Source: DASWOJ01 sp964242325
GTDB lineage: Bacteria > Pseudomonadota > Alphaproteobacteria > Acetobacterales > Acetobacteraceae
NCBI GenBank assembly: GCA_964242325.1
Contig: CAXTCI010000002.1
Span: forward strand, 1 to 64,000
Direction of reading: 5' to 3'
DNA: 64,000 nucleotides
Shown: one piece after another, positions 1-7,356 of the stretch
How positions within the stretch are numbered: the first letter of the stretch is position 1
How the letters are laid out: each line of letters starts with the position of its first letter
The notes under the pieces: generated by a model
The model's input: only the letters and a program-made list of their open reading frames with translations
Told to the model about the DNA's origin: nothing
Database searches by the model: none
Program-made: the position numbers and the translations under genes

Positions 1-153
1 CTTCTCCCTCTCCCTCCGGGAGAGGGCCGGGGTGAGGGGGTCTTGACTGCGGAGCGGGGAACCGGGGATTCTGGAGGTAGACGGTCCGGGTTTAGCTAGG
101 GAGGCGCTTGCCCTCTCCCTCACCCCGGCCCTCTCCCGGAGGGAGAGGGAGAA
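1..153. repeat. Composite intergenic palindrome, copy 1
   Basis: Two inverted arms at about 1-40 and 111-153 share the core CTCTCCCGGAGGGAGAGGG next to a GGGGTGAGGG block. The loop of about 70 nt carries GTCTTG near its left end and GCGCTTG near its right end, as in copies 3 and 4. It sits directly downstream of the stop of the minus-strand glycosyltransferase gene, so its RNA could fold as a long hairpin at the 3' end of that transcript. Function is inferred only; the palindrome itself is plain in the sequence. Confidence 0.85.
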
Positions 154-164
154 AAGGTGCGGCT

Positions 165-1385
165 TCACAGCAGATGCGGCTCGGCGCGGAAGCGGCAGGG
201 AAGGATCGGTAACTCGGGCGACCAGGCCAAGTCCGGCGCCTGGCCGGCCACCTCGGCGTAAACGTTCATGATCTGACGACCGACAGCTTTCCAGGAATAA
301 ACCTCCCGGCATTCCACCAATGCCGCATCTGCCAGCCGGTGCCGCAGCGCCACATCACGCAGCACTTGGCGCAGCGCATCGGCTAGGGCGGCGCGATCGC
401 CCGGCTCGGTCAACAGCCCGTTCTCCCCGTCGCGGATGCAGTCCACCACGCCGACGCTGCGGCAGGAGACGACGGCCAGGCGGCTCGCCATCGCCTCAAG
501 GATGGTGTTGCTGAATCCCTCGGCATAGGTGGGCGACACGAACACCTCGGCACGGCGGTAAACGGCCGGCACGTCGTCATAGTCCACGTATCCCGTCATT
601 TCCACGCAGTCCTGCAGGCCCATCAGCGGGATGCTGGCCGTGGTCTCGTCATAGGTCGGCCCGATGCCGGAGATCAGCAGGTGGAAGCGGTCGCCGCTCT
701 CGGTCAACTGCCGGGCCGCATCCAGCAGGTCCAGCACGCCTTTCCGGGCGTCCACCCGTCCGTGATACAGCAGCACCGGCGGCGAGTCGCCGGCAGTGGT
801 GGGGCCAGGGGTGAAGCGGGATACGTCCACGGCGCCGGGCACGATCGTGAAGCGGGCGGGGTTGGTGCCGAGGCGCTGCACGACCTCCTCCCGGAAGGAG
901 TCGCAGCCGATCAGCACCCGATTGGCGTGGTCCAGCACGCTGGTCATCGCCAGCCGGTGCGTTTCGCAGCAGCTTCCGACCCAATGGCCGTCGCCGCCCT
1001 GGATGGAGACGACCGTGGGCAGGCCCAGGATGCGCGACGCTTCCAGCGCCATCCAGCCGCAGGGATAGCCATACTGGGCATGCAGCACGTCGAAGGGCTG
1101 GCGCCGATGCTCGGCCACGACCGCCGCCACCATCGCGACTACGTCGCGTTCGAAGTCGCCGCACTCCTGCTCGCCCAACTGCTCCATGCCGATGACGCGC
1201 ACGCCGGGCACTGGGGGCGGGGGGCCACCGCCGTAAACGCGGCGGCCAAACTCGTCGCCGCGGTATTGACTGAACATGGTGACGTCATGCCCGGCGGCGA
1301 CCAGTTCGCGCAACAGGTTGAGGGCATAGACAGACATACCGGAGATCGCCGGAAAGAAGCGGCGGCTGATGAAGCACACCCTCAT
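165..1385 (-). CDS. GT4-family glycosyltransferase
   Basis: Retaining glycosyltransferase of the GT4 (GT-B fold) type, which transfers a sugar from a nucleotide-sugar donor. The N-terminus (MRVCFISRRFFPAISGMSVY) has the usual acceptor-side Rossmann start with a loop of the GG-x-x type reduced to ISG. HAQYGYP and QGGDGHW follow near residues 100-130, and the C-terminal half has LYHGRVDARKGVLDLLDA and the donor-site stretch PTYAEGFSNTILEAMAS (about 285-300). The length of 406 aa is normal. It is the last gene of the inositol/YcaO locus, separated from the next gene by a palindrome. GT4 enzymes such as MshA use inositol phosphate as acceptor, so pairing with the inositol-phosphate synthase of this locus is attractive but inferred. 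Confidence 0.88.
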   Translation of the reverse strand: MRVCFISRRFFPAISGMSVYALNLLRELVAAGHDVTMFSQYRGDEFGRRVYGGGPPPPVPGVRVIGMEQLGEQECGDFERDVVAMVAAVVAEHRRQPFDVLHAQYGYPCGWMALEASRILGLPTVVSIQGGDGHWVGSCCETHRLAMTSVLDHANRVLIGCDSFREEVVQRLGTNPARFTIVPGAVDVSRFTPGPTTAGDSPPVLLYHGRVDARKGVLDLLDAARQLTESGDRFHLLISGIGPTYDETTASIPLMGLQDCVEMTGYVDYDDVPAVYRRAEVFVSPTYAEGFSNTILEAMASRLAVVSCRSVGVVDCIRDGENGLLTEPGDRAALADALRQVLRDVALRHRLADAALVECREVYSWKAVGRQIMNVYAEVAGQAPDLAWSPELPILPCRFRAEPHLL

Positions 1386-1420
1386 GCCGGGCGCCCTGCG
1401 GTGCCCAGCACGGTCCGTCC

Positions 1421-1567
1421 CTGCTCCCTCTCACTCCGGGAGAGGGTTGGGGTGAGGAAAACAAAATGCGCTGGGCTCAGAGGTTTGGGCACCACGTCAC
1501 GGCTGGGCCAAGCGCAGTGCTTGCCGCTTCCCTCACCCCAATCCTTTCCCGGAGGGAGAGGGAGCAG
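1421..1567. repeat. Composite intergenic palindrome, copy 2
   Basis: Inverted arms at about 1421-1457 and 1529-1567 with the same CCGGGAGAGGGTTGGGGTGAGG core as the other copies. The loop differs in sequence but still ends in GTGCTTG. It fills the gap between the TIM-barrel gene and the glycosyltransferase gene, both read leftwards, so it would be transcribed inside the operon if the two are co-transcribed. Confidence 0.85.
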
Positions 1568-1581
1568 GGATCCGACGCGTG

Positions 1582-2403
1582 TCACGCTGTTGCTTTCAGG
1601 TAGGCCAGGCTGGCTGGGATGATCAGGTCGGCGCGGTGGCTTTCGCGGGACATCTCCACGCATACCAGGCGGGTGAAGCCTATGTCGTCCAACGCACGCA
1701 ACACGCTGGGGACGTCCATGTCGCCCTCGCCGAACGGCAGGTGGATGTGGACGCCGCGCTTCATGTCCTCGATGCTGACGGTGCCGAGGTGTGGGGCGAA
1801 CTCCCGCACTGCCGCGGCCGGGTCACGCTCGCCGGTGACGATGCAGTGGCCGGTGTCCAGCGCCAGGCGGAGGCCGGGTATGGCCAAGGCGGCCCAGTCG
1901 TCCACCGTCTCGATCAGCATGCCTGGTTCCGGCTCCAACGCGGCGGTCGTGCCGAGCGCCTCGGCCTGCCGGGCGACCTGCGCCGCGCCGTCCAGCAGCC
2001 AGGAGCGGGCCTGGTCGTGCGGCACGCCGGGCTTGGGCACGCCGGCCCAGAAGGACATCGCGTCGGCGCCGGTGTCAGCCGCAACTTCCAGCGCACGGGA
2101 CAGGAACTCGACCCGGCGGGCGCGTCCGGCAGGGTCGGCAGTCAGCAGGGTCGGCTCGTGCTTGGCGCGGGGGTCCAGTAGGAACCGGGCACCGGTTTCC
2201 ACGACGCAGCCTAGGCCCAGGGTCCGCAGCCGGGCGGCCAGGCGGCGCCGCGCCTCGGGGAAGTCAGGCGCAAAAGGGTCGAGGTGATGGATGTCCAGCG
2301 TCAGCGCCACGCCGTCATACCCGGCGTCCGCAATCAAGCCCAGCGCATCGTCAAGCCGGTGATTGGCCGCGCCGTTGGTGTTGTAGGCGAAGCGCAGGGT
2401 CAC
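1582..2403 (-). CDS. Sugar phosphate isomerase/epimerase-like TIM barrel
   Basis: Xylose-isomerase-like TIM-barrel protein of 273 aa. This superfamily includes IolE, IolH, IolI and EboE-type proteins that isomerise, epimerise or dehydrate sugars and cyclitols using a divalent metal. Visible features are the start MTLRFAYNTNG, a GYDGVALTLD strand, the conserved acidic stretch ALEPEPG (about 160), ALDTGHC (about 180) and a final VCVEMSRE strand, which supply likely metal ligands (Glu, Asp, His, Glu). It starts at GTG overlapping the ycaO stop by four bases (GTGA), so the two are translationally coupled. The substrate is unknown; an inositol-derived sugar is plausible from context. Confidence 0.8.
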   Translation of the reverse strand: MTLRFAYNTNGAANHRLDDALGLIADAGYDGVALTLDIHHLDPFAPDFPEARRRLAARLRTLGLGCVVETGARFLLDPRAKHEPTLLTADPAGRARRVEFLSRALEVAADTGADAMSFWAGVPKPGVPHDQARSWLLDGAAQVARQAEALGTTAALEPEPGMLIETVDDWAALAIPGLRLALDTGHCIVTGERDPAAAVREFAPHLGTVSIEDMKRGVHIHLPFGEGDMDVPSVLRALDDIGFTRLVCVEMSRESHRADLIIPASLAYLKATA

Positions 2404-3917
2404 GGGTGTTCCATGGATAGGGGGGCGCTGTGCACCTCCGGCTCACGGTAAAGCGGATACAGCGCGCCGACGATCCGGTCCACGGCAGCCACATCCAGCC
2501 AGGCCGGGCCGCCCAGCCGCGTCTCGGCCTCGGGCGTCAGGCGCACCGGCGCGGCGCCGGGCGGCGGGGTGCCGAGGCCGGCCAGCTTGCTGCCGCGCTC
2601 CATCAGCTTGCGAACGCCGCGCTCGCCGATGCGGTGGTAGCTCATGGTCTCGACCTCAAGGCCGGGGACGACCGCCTTGACCACGTGCACGTCCTTCGCG
2701 CCGGGCGGGGAGAAGTCGAAATACAGGATCTCCATGCCTGCCGCGGCAAACCGCCGATGCAGCTCCTGCACCAACCCGGTGCCGGACAGCGGGCCGTCCC
2801 AGGTGGGCAGGTCGTCGAAGCGCTGGGTGCTGCGCCGAGATAGCACGGTGTCGGCCAGCAATGCCTTGAGCGAGGGCTGGTCCAGGCGCAGCCACTCCTT
2901 CATCGCGACCAGGCTGCGCCCCTCCTCTCCGCCCAGGGTGTGCAGGGCGCGGAAGCGGTCGAGGTAGTCCGGCGGGGTGATCCCGGCGACGGCGGCCAGC
3001 GGAGCGTGGCTGAACACCTTGCGGACCCGGGCGGCGGCGAACTCGAACACCGCCTTGCGCAGCGCGTGCTCGCGGTCCAGGGACGCGGCCTCACCGCAGG
3101 CCGTCACCATGATCGGGTAGGCGGCAGGCGTGCCGTCACCCTCTGCGCCGACGCAATACACGTTGGCGGTGCCAAACTCTGTGGTGGCGAACTTGGGGAT
3201 CACGTTTATGCCGAGGGCGCGAAGGCGTTCCAGCAACGCGCGGGTGCGCGGGTCCTTGGGGCCGTCGCCGAGTTCCAGTGCTATGCCGCGGTCCATCGCC
3301 CGGAAGCCGAGGCCGTTGCCGTCACGCTGCAACAATTCCAGCAGGCCATGGCCGATGGCGAAGTCCAACGTCGGCCCGGCGCCCAGGCCGTTGGTGATCG
3401 GCGTCGTGAAAGGTTCGTAACCCGGCGACAGGTCGCCGACCGAACAGGCGGCGATGTCAATAGGCAGCCAGACCGTCTCGCCACCGGGCCAGCGGTGGGC
3501 GGGGACCCATTCGAGGGTGGTGTCGCCGTCCACCATGCTGCCTGCGGGCAGGCACAGGGTCAGCGGGTCGGCAACGCCGGGTGGGCCGAATTCGGTCAGC
3601 AGTGCTTTGTGGGTCGCGGTGCGCCGTTCCATGCGGTGTATCTGCACGGCGGAATGGACGGCCTCCGCCAGCTCCCCAGTCGTGCCGATGATGGCGCCAT
3701 CGTCATCCACGCCATAGCCGACGCCGTGCGGGACGACGCCATGCCAGCGCGTGCCATCCGCGTTCAGGAAAATGGCGTTCCAGCAGGCGACGCCGGTGCG
3801 GTCCAGAGGCGATAGGGCGAACAGCTCCACTCGGCCCGGCGGCATGGAAGCGACGTAGGCCACCGCGGCATCGGGCAAGTTGGGCGGCAGGTGATGCTGG
3901 GGGAAGGTCATGTCCAT
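2400..3917 (-). CDS. YcaO-domain protein
   Basis: ATP-dependent YcaO family protein, 505 aa from the chosen start. YcaO enzymes activate an amide oxygen by phosphorylation and form azolines, thioamides or amidines. The family signature is visible as GLGAGPTLDFAIGHGLLELL followed by QRD at about residues 190-215, then ALRKAVFEFAAARVRK (about 300) and a C-terminal block with VVKAVVPGLEVETM. There is no C-terminal PxPxP tail of the azoline-forming subclass. The reading frame runs further upstream, but that part (residues PHPNPLPKGEGAG) is translated palindrome, so I start at ATG 3917. No cyclodehydratase partner, TfuA gene or obvious precursor peptide lies nearby. The substrate is therefore open: a distant peptide, a protein, or a small molecule made by this locus. 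Confidence 0.85.
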   Translation of the reverse strand: MDMTFPQHHLPPNLPDAAVAYVASMPPGRVELFALSPLDRTGVACWNAIFLNADGTRWHGVVPHGVGYGVDDDGAIIGTTGELAEAVHSAVQIHRMERRTATHKALLTEFGPPGVADPLTLCLPAGSMVDGDTTLEWVPAHRWPGGETVWLPIDIAACSVGDLSPGYEPFTTPITNGLGAGPTLDFAIGHGLLELLQRDGNGLGFRAMDRGIALELGDGPKDPRTRALLERLRALGINVIPKFATTEFGTANVYCVGAEGDGTPAAYPIMVTACGEAASLDREHALRKAVFEFAAARVRKVFSHAPLAAVAGITPPDYLDRFRALHTLGGEEGRSLVAMKEWLRLDQPSLKALLADTVLSRRSTQRFDDLPTWDGPLSGTGLVQELHRRFAAAGMEILYFDFSPPGAKDVHVVKAVVPGLEVETMSYHRIGERGVRKLMERGSKLAGLGTPPPGAAPVRLTPEAETRLGGPAWLDVAAVDRIVGALYPLYREPEVHSAPLSMEHP

Positions 3918-3929
3918 GAATGGGCTACC

Positions 3930-4083
3930 TGCTCCCTCTCCCTTCGGGAGAGGGTTGGGGTGAGGGGGTCTTGGCTGCGGCGCCGGGAACATCCGGTGCT
4001 GGCGAGGCGCCGTTCTCTATGGGATGGGATTGCGCTTGCCCGCCCCCTTACCCCGGCCCTCTCCCGGAGGGAGAGGGAGAAGG
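3930..4083. repeat. Composite intergenic palindrome, copy 3
   Basis: Inverted arms at about 3930-3968 and 4043-4083 around a loop that starts GTCTTGGCTGCGG and ends with TGCGCTTG, very like copies 1 and 4. It lies between the oxidoreductase gene and ycaO within a run of otherwise overlapping leftward genes, so it interrupts an operon. Confidence 0.85.
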
Positions 4084-4088
4084 AAGCG

Positions 4089-5129
4089 TTATGCGGCATC
4101 ATGCAGCCTTGGCGGCTTGGCTTGGGCCTGGGCGCGCAGCACCAAGTCCATGATGTGCAAGTCGTGCGCGCCGGTGAACGGGAAGGAACTGCCGTCCAGC
4201 ACGGCACCGGCAAAGGCCTCGACCTGGTTCAGGAACGGCGACCGGTCGGCTCCGGGCACCGGCACCGGCTCGGTGACGCCGGTGGCGGCGTCTATGAACT
4301 CAAGCGTGCCGCCGGGAGTCTGGCCCATCGTGTCGCGCGCAATCACCTGGCCGGCGGTGCCCACGACCTCCAGCCGGCGGCGCGGCAGGGTTTCCGGACA
4401 GTTGTAGGCGACGTGCATCTGCACCATCACGCCGGAGGCCGAGCGCGCCATCAACAACGCCCCGTCCTCCACGCCGTAGCGGTGGACGCGGGCCTGGCCG
4501 ATGGCGGCGACTTCCGTCAGCCGCTCGTTCAGCAGATAGCTCGACAGGTCCAGCCCATGCGGCGCCAGGTCCATCAGTGCGCCGCCACCGGCCCGGCGCG
4601 GGTCTATGCGCCAGTTGTCGCCGGAGTTGCCGTCCCCGGTCCAATCCGCCGCAAGCCAGCAGGCATAGACGATCCTTATGGCCGTCACCGTGCCCAGCCG
4701 TCCCGTTGCCACCATTCCGGCTAGGAGGTGGTGGGCCGCATGGAACCGTTGGTCGAAGGCAGTCGCATACAGCACGCCGGCAGCGGCGCACGAATCCACC
4801 ATTGCCTGGGCGTCGGCCTGGGTGGTTGCCATCGGCTTCTCGCACAACACAGGCAGGCCGGCGCGGGCCGCAGCCTCTACCAGGGGGCGATGGGCGTGGT
4901 TGGGGGCGGCGACATATACCGCGCCGAGGCCGGGGGTCGCCAGGAAGGCATCCAGGCCGGCATGGGGCTGGGCACCGAAAAGGGTAGCGGCACGCTGCAA
5001 GGACGCAGGGTCGGGGTCGTATAGCGCGGCCACTCGCCCATTGGCGGACGCCTGCATCGCCGGGCCGACAAAGTCCCGCGCCACCCAGCCGCAGCCGGCG
5101 ATACCCCAGCCAAGCTTTGCCGCTACCAT
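4089..5129 (-). CDS. Gfo/Idh/MocA-family NAD(P)-dependent oxidoreductase
   Basis: Protein of 346 aa with the N-terminal Rossmann motif WGIAGCGWVARDFVGPAM and the family EKP motif in LPVLCEKPMATT (about residue 95), whose lysine is catalytic in this family. A C-terminal alpha/beta dimerisation domain follows, with GGGALMDLAPHGLDLSSYLL (about 180) giving the conserved Asp and His. Members oxidise or reduce a sugar or cyclitol carbinol; myo-inositol 2-dehydrogenase (IolG) is one. Beside an inositol-phosphate synthase, action on an inositol or its glycoside is a reasonable guess. It overlaps the upstream methyltransferase gene by 7 bp. Confidence 0.88.
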   Translation of the reverse strand: MVAAKLGWGIAGCGWVARDFVGPAMQASANGRVAALYDPDPASLQRAATLFGAQPHAGLDAFLATPGLGAVYVAAPNHAHRPLVEAAARAGLPVLCEKPMATTQADAQAMVDSCAAAGVLYATAFDQRFHAAHHLLAGMVATGRLGTVTAIRIVYACWLAADWTGDGNSGDNWRIDPRRAGGGALMDLAPHGLDLSSYLLNERLTEVAAIGQARVHRYGVEDGALLMARSASGVMVQMHVAYNCPETLPRRRLEVVGTAGQVIARDTMGQTPGGTLEFIDAATGVTEPVPVPGADRSPFLNQVEAFAGAVLDGSSFPFTGAHDLHIMDLVLRAQAQAKPPRLHDAA

Positions 5130-6265
5130 GACGCTGGCAGGTCCAGCAGCACGCGGCGCCGGGCCAGGCGGTCGGTTGCCGGGTCGATGCCGGCCACGGC
5201 ATGCTCCGGACCCTCAGCGCGCATCGGGTAGGTCACGAGCGGGCCATACTCGCGCTCATAACGCTCGGATGGCCAACGGATCGTCGCGTTTGCATATAGC
5301 GGGTTGCGGCGCAGCTTCGCTCCAGGCGGCGGCACGGCCAGGCCGCCGAGCACCGGGCGCGGCACCCCTGCCCCGGCCGCCATCGCCACGGCTGGCGCAT
5401 CGGCAACGGCGGCTGCGGCGCCTGGCACCGGCGCCCGGCCCTCGACCAGGGCCGCCGTCAGTTCCCGGTCGTCATACAGCAGCGGCGCTCCGAACAGCGC
5501 GGCATATTCTGCCGGCGCCAGGGGATCGCCGGACGACAGATTGTCTACCAGAGCATTGTGCGCGTGCCCGACCAGCACGCGCCCGCCACCGGCCACACGG
5601 AGCATCTCCGCCGCGACGTGCGGCTTCTCGGGCAGGAAATAGAAGGCGTCGTGGCAGAACACCAAGTCCGCCGCACCGTCCGCCAAAGGCCAGGGCGCGG
5701 CGGCGTCGAAGCAGACCAAGTGCGCCGTGGGCGCAATGTAGCGCTTGGCCAGCCACAGCTTGGCGAACACGATATCCGAGCCGCAGACGGAGGGTGCCGC
5801 ACGGGCGAACTCCCGCAGGTAGTGCCCGGCGCCGCAGGCCAGCTCGAATACCTGGGCCGGTGTATCCCAATGCGCCTCCGCCAGCGCCAGGCCGGACAGG
5901 AATGTCGGATCGGACCATCGGTGCGCGAAGTAGGTGCCCACGGCGCCGAAGGCTAGCCGGTCCATCGCTTCCCGGAACGTCAGCTTGCCGGCATCACGCA
6001 CCACGGCTCGGCGCGCGTCTTCGGATGGTGGCGGAGTGCGGGCCCAATTGTCCTGGTCGCCTAACAGCAGCACCAACGCGGTTTCCGCATCGCCGGCGTC
6101 AAGTGCCGCCAGGGCTGCGTCGGCCAGGTCGCGACGATCGGCTCGCAGGAAGGGGATGCCCTCCAGCACCGGCCACCGTTCGCCGGCAGCGGCTAGGGAA
6201 TACAGACCATCGGCCAGCAAGGGCCGGCCCGTGACCGGGCTGTGCAACGCCTGGTCGATTATCAT
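5123..6265 (-). CDS. Class I SAM-dependent methyltransferase
   Basis: Protein of 380 aa. Residues 1-45 look like a Trm112-type leader (SPVTGRPLLADGLYSL...WPVLEGIPFL), which often precedes methyltransferase domains. The SAM-binding motif I is VFELACGAGHYLREFA (about 140), motif II contains GSDIVFAKLWLAKRY, and a DAAAPWPLADGAADLVFCHDAF block matches the Methyltransf_11 pattern. The last third is alanine-rich and not recognised. It overlaps its neighbours at both ends (ATGA with the HD gene, 7 bp with the oxidoreductase gene), so it belongs to the same operon. The methyl acceptor is unknown. Confidence 0.85.
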   Translation of the reverse strand: MIIDQALHSPVTGRPLLADGLYSLAAAGERWPVLEGIPFLRADRRDLADAALAALDAGDAETALVLLLGDQDNWARTPPPSEDARRAVVRDAGKLTFREAMDRLAFGAVGTYFAHRWSDPTFLSGLALAEAHWDTPAQVFELACGAGHYLREFARAAPSVCGSDIVFAKLWLAKRYIAPTAHLVCFDAAAPWPLADGAADLVFCHDAFYFLPEKPHVAAEMLRVAGGGRVLVGHAHNALVDNLSSGDPLAPAEYAALFGAPLLYDDRELTAALVEGRAPVPGAAAAVADAPAVAMAAGAGVPRPVLGGLAVPPPGAKLRRNPLYANATIRWPSERYEREYGPLVTYPMRAEGPEHAVAGIDPATDRLARRRVLLDLPASW

Positions 6266-7194
6266 GGCAGCCCAGCGTCTTGCAGCACCGCCTGGTGAAA
6301 CGCCTGGGTCGGCCCGGCATGCACCAAGTCCATATCGTCCAGCGCCTGATCCACCGTGAAGCGCGCGACTTGGTCGTAGTGCCGCATCTGCAGCACGCGA
6401 TCCATCACATCGGCGGCGTGAAAGGCTTGCCCGACGGGGGTGGAAGCGTCGGGGATGTGGGCTAACGCTGCGGCAGTCGTGCCGCGCAACGGTTCCGGTA
6501 AGGTTGCCAACTCCCGCGCGAACAGGCGTTGCAGGATTGGAGTCAGGTGCTCGCCTAGCAGGATCTCACCGGCAAAGCCGCTGTCCGGCAACGCCGCGTT
6601 GTGCAGGTGATGCGCCATGCCGGCGAGGAACGCCGTGGCGGGATCGGCACCATAGCGCGGCGCCAGCACTGCGGCCAGCACTGCGACGACAAGGCAGTGG
6701 TCGCCATGCCCCTCCGGCGGTTCCAGCACGATACGCGGTTTGCCGGGGCAGGTCGCGCCGGCACGGGGCTGGCGAATGAGTGCCTCGGCGAAAGCGGGTG
6801 CCGGGCCAGATTGGTAAGGCTGGCCGAGCTTCGGGCGCAACAGGCCACATAGGCCGCCGTTCACCGGTCCCGCCACTTCGTCGAAGGAACGCTCCAGGAT
6901 CGCGGTTGCAGCCGGGTCTCCAACGCCAGCGGACGTCAGGACCTCTCGATCTATGCCCCCCAGCCGAGCCGCGGCGAGGGCATCGGCAGTGGTTTGCATC
7001 GCCACATCAGCCGGGTCCTGTCCAGCCGACAGTGCTGCCCAACCGCGGCGGAACATGCGGCTGGCCAAGCTGTCCGAACTCGACGCATCCCGGACGCGCT
7101 TCAGATCACATAACTCGACGGCGAGCGGTACAAGGCTGGAAAGTCCGGCCTGACCTGTGACGACGTTCCGTACTATGCTGGCAACGGCAGTCAC
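6262..7194 (-). CDS. HD-domain-like protein with altered metal motif
   Basis: Protein of 310 aa with an all-helical HD-like core in its second half: EGHGDHCLVVAVLA (about 160), AGMAHHLHNA (about 190), AALAHIPDAS and HAADVMDRVLQMRHYD (about 260). The layout resembles YfbR-type phosphohydrolases, but the diagnostic His-Asp pair reads His-His here. Activity may be changed or lost. The N-terminal 150 residues are not recognised. The stop overlaps the methyltransferase start (ATGA). The fold assignment is moderately sure and the function is unknown. In an inositol locus, an HD-fold phosphatase or oxygenase role is conceivable. Confidence 0.65.
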   Translation of the reverse strand: MTAVASIVRNVVTGQAGLSSLVPLAVELCDLKRVRDASSSDSLASRMFRRGWAALSAGQDPADVAMQTTADALAAARLGGIDREVLTSAGVGDPAATAILERSFDEVAGPVNGGLCGLLRPKLGQPYQSGPAPAFAEALIRQPRAGATCPGKPRIVLEPPEGHGDHCLVVAVLAAVLAPRYGADPATAFLAGMAHHLHNAALPDSGFAGEILLGEHLTPILQRLFARELATLPEPLRGTTAAALAHIPDASTPVGQAFHAADVMDRVLQMRHYDQVARFTVDQALDDMDLVHAGPTQAFHQAVLQDAGLP

Positions 7195-7215
7195 CCGCTT
7201 TACCCCTCAAAGCAT

Positions 7216-7312
7216 CGTCATTGCGAGAAGCACAACGTCGCGGCAACCCAAGGCCATAGGCATAATGCCGGCAGACCCTGGATTGCTGCGCCGCGAGCCG
7301 CTCGTAATGACG
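7216..7312. repeat. Imperfect inverted repeat of the CGTCATTGCGAG type
   Basis: Left arm starts CGTCATTGCGAGAAGC and right arm ends GAGCCGCTCGTAATGACG, with TGGATTGCTGCG facing CGGCAACCCA inside. This is a decayed member of a repeat type common between genes in proteobacteria. It occupies the gap between the inositol-phosphate synthase gene and the HD-domain gene and would be transcribed as a hairpin. Confidence 0.65.
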
Positions 7313-7356
7313 GGTGGATGGCGGACAACAGCGTCAATCCACGCAGCGACTGGCTG

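Noticed and set aside
1..153. CRISPR-like array from the recurring palindromes
   Set aside because: Copies are far apart, arms are inverted rather than tandem direct repeats, and no cas gene is present.
3918..3992. Upstream extension of the YcaO frame by 25 residues
   Set aside because: The added residues are translated palindrome sequence (copy 3 arm) without family similarity; ATG 3917 fits better.
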